Assembly: GCF_022919155.1 (NCBI RefSeq)
Contig: NZ_CP095045.1
Span: 3,224,001-3,288,000, forward strand
Source: Leucobacter allii
GTDB taxonomy: Bacteria > Actinomycetota > Actinomycetes > Actinomycetales > Microbacteriaceae
Direction of reading: 5' to 3'
DNA: 64,000 nucleotides
In this document: positions 59,447-64,000 of the stretch, one piece after another
Position numbering within the stretch: position 1 is the first letter of the stretch
Layout of the letters: each line of letters begins with the position of its first letter
Notes under the pieces: generated by a model
What the model was told of the DNA's origin: nothing
What the model saw: only the letters and a program-made list of their open reading frames with translations
Databases searched by the model: none
Position numbers and translations under genes: made by a program

Positions 59447-60547
59447 TCAGGCGGTCGCGGCGGTGTCCGAGAATGCGTAGTGCGCATAGGGGGAGCGGGA
59501 TGGGGGTCCGCTCGCGACCCAGATCTGCCCGCGTCCGGGCTCGGCGATCACCGAGGTCACGGTCATGTTGCGGTCCTCGGGATCGACGTCGCGCACGTCG
59601 TCCTCCGGATGGATCGACAGCGCGTTGCCGACGTCGCTGCGGTCGCGGAGCATCGCGGCGATCTCCTCCTCGCCGATCGGGCCGTCGGCCGCCTCGATCC
59701 GCGCGGCGAGCCGGCGCTGGCGGATCCGCGAGTTCTCGACCCAGGGATTCGACTCGTTCGCGACGAGGGAGCCGTGCACGTAATGGTTCGCGTGCACGAG
59801 GACGCCGTCCTCGGGAGCGAGCGCGAGCATCGTCTCCGGCGTGTTCTCGAGGTCGACGGCGCCGCCGCGCGAGTCGAGCATGATGATGTTCCGGGAGGAG
59901 GCGCGGTGCAGCCGACGGAGCGCCGCCTCGGCGTCGCCCACGGTGCGCTCGCGCAACGCGATCCGGGTGTAGAGATACCGCGGGAAGCCCGCCCGCCAGC
60001 TCGCGCAGTGGAGATAGTTGGCGAACACGCCGAGTCCCGCATCGTTGATCCCGATGTAGGAGATCTGCCCGGCGGGGGTCACCATCAGCACCTCGGGCTC
60101 GTCCGCGACGGCGACGCGCACGACGGTCATCAGGTCGTGGTACATCGCCGGCAGGTCGGCGTTCTGCCCGACGAAGCCGCGCGCGGTGCCGCTGCGCTCG
60201 GGCAGGATCGCGAACGTCGTGCACTCCTGCTCCGCCCCGTGCCGGCCGACGAGGTCGACGAAGACCTCCGCGCGCAGCTGCAGGAGGAAGGCGGCCCCGA
60301 GCGGGATCCCCGCGCCCTCGGCGAGGCCGTGGATCTCCTCGTCGAGCCCGGCCGAGACCGCACGGATGCTCTCCCGGTACGCGAGCGCCGCGCCCTCGGC
60401 GTCGTCGAGCGTGAAGCCCTGGCGCGCGAAGCGCCGCTCGAGGCGCTCGAGGTGCCGCAGGATCCTCGGCCGCAGCGCCTCCCCGTGCTGACGGCCCACC
60501 TCGAAGTGGGAGCCGGCGAATCGGTGGAACGGGAAGCTGTCGGTCAC
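59447..60547 (-). CDS. C45-family acyltransferase/peptidase (acyl-CoA:6-aminopenicillanate acyltransferase-like)
   Basis: A 366-residue Ntn-hydrolase. HGAEQECTTFAILPERSGT near residue 104 holds the Cys (near 109) that becomes the new N-terminus after autocleavage, as in isopenicillin N acyltransferase; FVGQNADLP follows at the usual distance (Asn/Asp), and YIGINDAGLGVFANYL near 163 is family-typical. The reaction is hydrolysis or transfer of an amide bond on an acyl-amine or small peptide. The ATG overlaps the DppF stop (ATGA), so it belongs to a peptide importer operon, which suggests an imported N-acyl or peptide substrate. Confidence 0.85.
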   Translation of the reverse strand: MTDSFPFHRFAGSHFEVGRQHGEALRPRILRHLERLERRFARQGFTLDDAEGAALAYRESIRAVSAGLDEEIHGLAEGAGIPLGAAFLLQLRAEVFVDLVGRHGAEQECTTFAILPERSGTARGFVGQNADLPAMYHDLMTVVRVAVADEPEVLMVTPAGQISYIGINDAGLGVFANYLHCASWRAGFPRYLYTRIALRERTVGDAEAALRRLHRASSRNIIMLDSRGGAVDLENTPETMLALAPEDGVLVHANHYVHGSLVANESNPWVENSRIRQRRLAARIEAADGPIGEEEIAAMLRDRSDVGNALSIHPEDDVRDVDPEDRNMTVTSVIAEPGRGQIWVASGPPSRSPYAHYAFSDTAATA

Positions 60548-61440
60548 GGAGCGGTCCTTTCGGTGGGGGTGTGGGGTGATGCGGTGCGCCGCAGGAGACG
60601 CTCGCGCTCGACGCGCTCCCGCTGCCGGGCGCGGGCGCGCACGGGATCGGCGATCGGCACGGCGTCGATGAGCGCGCGGGTGTAGGCGTCGCGCGGGGCG
60701 CGGATCACGTCCCCGGTCGGCCCCTCCTCGACGATCCGGCCCCGGTTGAGCACGATGATCCGCGACGCCAGTCTGCGGGCCATGGCGAGGTCGTGCGTGA
60801 TGAAGAGCATCGACAGCCCCTCCTCGGCGTTGAGCTCGGCGAGCACCTGCGCGACCTGCGCCTGGATCGAGACGTCGAGCGAGGCGAGCGCCTCGTCGGC
60901 GACGAGGAGCTGCGGCCGGGCGGCGAGCGCGCGGGCGATGCCCACCCGCTGCCGCTGCCCGCCGGAGAGCTCCGCGGGCAGTCGCGGAAACACCTCGGGG
61001 TCGAGGTGCACGCGCCCGAGGAGCGCCTCGGCCGCGGCGCGGCGCGCCTCGGCCGGCAGCTCGCCGGTAATCGCGAGCGCCTCGGCCACCGCGTCGCCGA
61101 CGCGCATCCGCGGGTTGAGCGAGGAGTAGGGGTCCTGGAAGACCATCTGGTAGTTGTGGCGATGGGCCCGGCTCGCGCGGCGGCCGAGGGCGTGCACGTC
61201 CTGCCCGGCGAAGCGCACGTGGCCCGCATCCGGGCGCAGCATGCCGAGGATCAGCCGCCCGATCGTCGACTTGCCCGATCCGCTCTCCCCGACCAGCGCC
61301 ACGATCTCGCCGCGCGCGATCGTGAAGCTGACCTCGTCGACGGCGGGCTCCCGCTCACCCGCACGGGAGAACAGGGCGCGCCTGACGGGATAGGCGTAGC
61401 GGAGGCGCTCCACCTCGACCAGCGTGTCTGCGTCGCTCAT
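60544..61440 (-). CDS. dppF: Peptide ABC transporter ATP-binding protein DppF-like
   Basis: A 298-residue oligopeptide-importer ATPase. Walker A is GESGSGKST near residue 54, the Q-loop MVFQDPYSSLNPRM near 98, the signature LSGGQRQR near 159 and Walker B LLVADEALASLD near 178. The C-terminal section after about 260 is Arg-rich. The DppF type has the TFxxxE-like region replaced by DAVPIADP. Overlaps the C45 acyltransferase gene and DppD by four bases on each side. Confidence 0.92.
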   Translation of the reverse strand: MSDADTLVEVERLRYAYPVRRALFSRAGEREPAVDEVSFTIARGEIVALVGESGSGKSTIGRLILGMLRPDAGHVRFAGQDVHALGRRASRAHRHNYQMVFQDPYSSLNPRMRVGDAVAEALAITGELPAEARRAAAEALLGRVHLDPEVFPRLPAELSGGQRQRVGIARALAARPQLLVADEALASLDVSIQAQVAQVLAELNAEEGLSMLFITHDLAMARRLASRIIVLNRGRIVEEGPTGDVIRAPRDAYTRALIDAVPIADPVRARARQRERVERERLLRRTASPHTPTERTAP

Positions 61441-62252
61441 GGCTGCGCCTCCGTTCCGGGCTCGGCGTCGAAGAGGGTCGGGGTGGCGGCGAGCAGCTGA
61501 CGCGTGTAGGGCTGCTCGGGCCGGAAGAAGATCTGCTCGGCCGTGCCGGACTCGACCATGCGGCCGTGGCGGAGCACGGCCACGCGGTCCGCCAGACCGG
61601 CGACGACGCCGAGGTCGTGCGTGATCCACAGCACCGTCATGTCGAGCTCTTCGCGCGGGCGAGCGACGAGGTCGAGGATCTGCTGCTGGATCGTGACGTC
61701 GAGGGCCGTAGTGGGCTCGTCGGCGATCAGCAGCTCCGGCCGGCAGCTGAGCGCGAGCGCGATCATCACGCGCTGCCGCTGCCCGCCCGAGAACTCGTGC
61801 GGGTAGCTGCGCAGCCGCGAGGCGGCGGAGGGGATCCCGACCTGGTCGAGCAGCTCGACCGTTCGGGCCTTCGCGGCGGCGCCGCCGAGGCGCTCGTGGG
61901 TGCGCAGCACGAGTTCGAACTGGGTCTGCACGTCGAGCGTCGGATTCAGCGCGGCCATCGCGTCCTGCGGGATGAGCGCGATCCGGCTGCCGTTCAGCCG
62001 GCGCCTGGCACGGGGCGGCAGGGCCAGCAGATCGACGCCCTCGAGGCGCGCCTCCCCGCCGAGCACGCCGATCCCCGGCGGCAGCAGGCCCATGACCGCG
62101 AGCATGCTGAGGGTCTTCCCCGAGCCGCTCTCGCCGACCAGTGCCGTCGCCGATCCGGCCTCGATCGCGAGTGAGAGCTCGTCGACGAGGACGCGCTGCG
62201 TGTCCGGGAAGCCGACCGACAGCCGGTCGATCTCGAGCATCGGTGCGCTCAT
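61437..62252 (-). CDS. dppD: Peptide ABC transporter ATP-binding protein DppD-like
   Basis: A 271-residue ATPase, the partner of DppF. Walker A is GESGSGKT near residue 41, the DppD-typical ALIPQDAMAALNPTLDV near 90, signature FSGGQRQR near 152 and Walker B LLIADEPTTALDVTIQQQ near 171. It lacks the C-terminal iron-sulfur Cys cluster seen in some DppD/OppD proteins. Start at 62252 overlaps the permease stop (ATGA). Confidence 0.92.
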   Translation of the reverse strand: MSAPMLEIDRLSVGFPDTQRVLVDELSLAIEAGSATALVGESGSGKTLSMLAVMGLLPPGIGVLGGEARLEGVDLLALPPRARRRLNGSRIALIPQDAMAALNPTLDVQTQFELVLRTHERLGGAAAKARTVELLDQVGIPSAASRLRSYPHEFSGGQRQRVMIALALSCRPELLIADEPTTALDVTIQQQILDLVARPREELDMTVLWITHDLGVVAGLADRVAVLRHGRMVESGTAEQIFFRPEQPYTRQLLAATPTLFDAEPGTEAQP

Positions 62253-63145
62253 GAACGGTGCTCCTTCCTGCCGAGAATCGCCCGGTTCAGGCCTTCCCCG
62301 ATGAAGTTCACCGAGAGGATGACGAGGAAGATCATCACGCCGGGGAAGAAGCCGCGCCACCACTGACCGCCGCTGATGACGGCGCGCTGCGCCTCCTCGA
62401 GGAGCCCGCCCCAGGTCGCCTGCGGCGCCTGGAAGCCGAGCCCGAGGAAGGAGAGCGCCGACTCGGTGAGCACGGCGCCGGCGATGCCGAGCGTCGCCGC
62501 CACGAAGATCGGTGCGAGGGCGTTGGGCAGGATGTGCGCCGCGATGAGGCGCAGGTCGCTCGCGCCGAGTCCGCGCGCGGCCTGCACGAAGTCGGACTTC
62601 TTGAGGCTCAGGATGCTGGCGCGGAGCAGCCGCGCGGTGGTCATCCAGCTGAAGGCGGAGATCGCGAGGATGATGGATGCGAAGCCGGGGCCGATGAGCG
62701 CGACGAGCAGGATGACGACGAAGAGCGCCGGCATCGAGTAGAAGACGTCCGCGATCCGCATGAGCACGTTGTCGATCCAGCCGCCGAAGTAGCCGGCGAT
62801 GGCGCCCACGACCACGCCGACGACGATGGCCACGCCGACGGCGATGAGGGCGACGAGGATCGTGAGGCGTCCGCCGTCGAGCACCCGGGCGAGCACGTCG
62901 CGGCCGAGTTCATCCGTGCCCATCAGGTGCGCGAGCGTCGGCGGCTGCCCCTTGGCGGCGAGGTCGATCTGCTCGGGGGTGTAGGGCACGAACGCCGGCC
63001 CGACCACGACGAGCAGCAGGATCGCCGCGAAGGCGATGAGGCCGAATCGTGCCGGCCCGCTCCTCCAGTAGAGGGCGAAGAAGCCCGGCTGCGCGGGGTC
63101 CTGGAGCCGCACGAGGCGGGTCTTCGGAGCGCTGGTCCTATTCAT
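62249..63145 (-). CDS. dppC: Peptide ABC transporter permease DppC-like
   Basis: A 298-residue permease with the N-terminal cytoplasmic helix and first membrane segment (FGLIAFAAILLLVVVGP) followed by a periplasmic loop HLMGTDELGRDVLARVLDGGR near 73-93, which is the DppC/OppC signature, five further membrane segments and the EAA loop QAARGLGASDLRLIAAHILPN near 190. Overlaps the dppB stop by eight bases. Confidence 0.93.
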   Translation of the reverse strand: MNRTSAPKTRLVRLQDPAQPGFFALYWRSGPARFGLIAFAAILLLVVVGPAFVPYTPEQIDLAAKGQPPTLAHLMGTDELGRDVLARVLDGGRLTILVALIAVGVAIVVGVVVGAIAGYFGGWIDNVLMRIADVFYSMPALFVVILLVALIGPGFASIILAISAFSWMTTARLLRASILSLKKSDFVQAARGLGASDLRLIAAHILPNALAPIFVAATLGIAGAVLTESALSFLGLGFQAPQATWGGLLEEAQRAVISGGQWWRGFFPGVMIFLVILSVNFIGEGLNRAILGRKEHRS

Positions 63146-64000
63146 AACTGATCCTTGGATCGAGCCGACTGTAGACGAGGTCGGCGAGCAGATTGGCGAG
63201 GAGCACGAGCAGCGCGGCGATCATGAGGATGCCGAGCAGCACCGGGTAGTCGCGCAGGTCGGCCGACTCCACGAAGAGCCGGCCCATCCCCGGCAGGCCG
63301 AAGATGGTCTCGGTGACGACGGCGCCGAGGAACAGCTCGGGCAGCATCAGCACCGCGATGGTGACGACCGGCAGCGAGGCGTTCTTCAGCACGTGCTTGC
63401 GGATGACGACCGGTTCGGGAAGACCGCTCGCGCGCGCCGAGCGGATGTAGTCCCGCTCGAGCACCTCGATGACGGAGGAGCGGACGTGCCTGGCGAGACC
63501 CGCGACCGAGACGAGCACGAGGGAGAGCACGGGGAGCACGAGATGCCGCGCGAGGTCGAGGACGGCGCCGGCGCCCTCGTGGGAGGCCCGCAGGTCTCGC
63601 AGGCCGGAGCTCGGGAGCCAGCCGAGGCTGTAGGAGAAGATGAAGATCAGCATGAGCGCCAGCCAGAATCCCGGTACGGCGAGGCCGCCGTAGGTGAGCG
63701 CCGTGGCGACGTGGTCGAACCAGCCGTCCTTGCGGATGCCCGAGCGCACGCCGACGAGGAGGGCGATGAGGAGGGCGATGACGAACGCGGTGAGCGTGAG
63801 CAGCAGCGTGGTCGGCACCCGTTCCCCGATCACGTCGAGCACGGGTCTGCCCGTCTGGTAGGAGCTCCCCCAGTCGCCCGTCACGACCCCCCACAGCCAC
63901 TTGGCGTACTGCACGATGATGGGGTCGTTCAGGCCGTACCGGCCGCGCAACCGCTCGAGTTGCGCGGCCGTGGCGCCGGAGGCTCCGCCCTCGCCCACCG
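63138..64000 (-). CDS. dppB: Peptide ABC transporter permease DppB-like (partial, N-terminus outside window)
   Basis: About 287 C-terminal residues of a DppB/OppB permease; the start lies beyond the window edge. GLNDPIIVQYAKWLWGVVTGDWGSSY (in pieces) is the family loop after the first membrane segment, and SARASGLPEPVVIRKHVLKNA near 205 of the visible part is the EAA loop. A peptide-binding protein gene is probably just outside, upstream. The complete operon would then be SBP-dppB-dppC-dppD-dppF-C45. Confidence 0.9.
   Translation of the reverse strand, partial: VGEGGASGATAAQLERLRGRYGLNDPIIVQYAKWLWGVVTGDWGSSYQTGRPVLDVIGERVPTTLLLTLTAFVIALLIALLVGVRSGIRKDGWFDHVATALTYGGLAVPGFWLALMLIFIFSYSLGWLPSSGLRDLRASHEGAGAVLDLARHLVLPVLSLVLVSVAGLARHVRSSVIEVLERDYIRSARASGLPEPVVIRKHVLKNASLPVVTIAVLMLPELFLGAVVTETIFGLPGMGRLFVESADLRDYPVLLGILMIAALLVLLANLLADLVYSRLDPRISYE

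Noticed and set aside
1..64000. tRNA, rRNA and riboswitches
   Set aside because: Reading both strands, I saw no convincing cloverleaf, rRNA segment or known riboswitch core; a covariance-model search (Infernal/tRNAscan) would be decisive.

Overview
The window is about 64 kb of very high-GC DNA, with dense operons, many 4-base start/stop overlaps (ATGA and GTGA) and frequent GTG starts. It looks like a chromosomal piece from an actinobacterium, most likely Microbacteriaceae such as Leucobacter or a relative. The evidence is a C50 carotenoid cluster with a fused CrtYf-CrtEb, a DUF222/HNH protein, LacI, MerR and RpiR regulators, many ABC importers and an FBP-domain protein. The genus is an inference; no rRNA or tRNA gene was found that could settle it. 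Only one gene (28848-29951) is clearly lower in GC than its surroundings.

Layout. 1-3909: a zinc (or manganese) ABC importer operon ending in a partial Fur/Zur regulator. 4019-6460: amidase, DUF952 protein and TetR regulator. 6360-22605: a large catabolic locus for a cyclitol or sugar, with IolG-, IolE- and IolD-like enzymes, three further Gfo/Idh/MocA dehydrogenases, a frameshifted SDR, an RbsABC-type importer, a HpaI-type aldolase, a 2-hydroxyacid dehydrogenase, an aldehyde dehydrogenase and a LacI regulator. Two promoters, 8.7 kb apart, share the same palindromic operator just downstream of the -10 box. 22602-31629: DUF805 protein, a MerR-peroxiredoxin fusion operon, DUF222/HNH protein, a Tat/lipoprotein intradiol-dioxygenase-like protein, a solitary HSDR_N restriction-like protein, a flavodoxin-fold reductase and an SDR, with two tandem-repeat arrays between genes.

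31714-40362: one eight-gene operon joining a sulfonate/taurine-type ABC importer to a BAAT-like acyl hydrolase, a quinone-oxidoreductase-like MDR enzyme, a hotdog thioesterase, an acyl-CoA ligase and an M20 peptidase. 40512-42404: VOC protein, RibD-C reductase and FBP-domain protein. 42625-48607: crtE-crtB-crtI-crtYe-crtYf/crtEb with a divergent MarR/CrtR-type regulator. 48842-52427: divergent glyoxylate-shunt genes aceB and aceA. 52493-54738: copper P-type ATPase with a CsoR-type operator. 54772-56861: LysR regulator and a divergent diaminopropionate ammonia-lyase-like enzyme. 56924-64000: a Dpp-type peptide importer operon continuing into a C45 acyltransferase, an esterase, an RpiR regulator and an RraA-family protein.

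The most interesting system is the cyclitol locus. It has the first three steps of inositol breakdown (IolG, IolE, IolD) but no visible IolB, IolC or IolJ. In their place are an aldehyde dehydrogenase, a HpaI-type aldolase and a hydroxyacid dehydrogenase, which could form a phosphate-free lower pathway. Three genes (SDR, crtB and copper ATPase) are each broken by one missing base inside a C/G run. That pattern suggests a systematic homopolymer error in the sequence rather than real decay.
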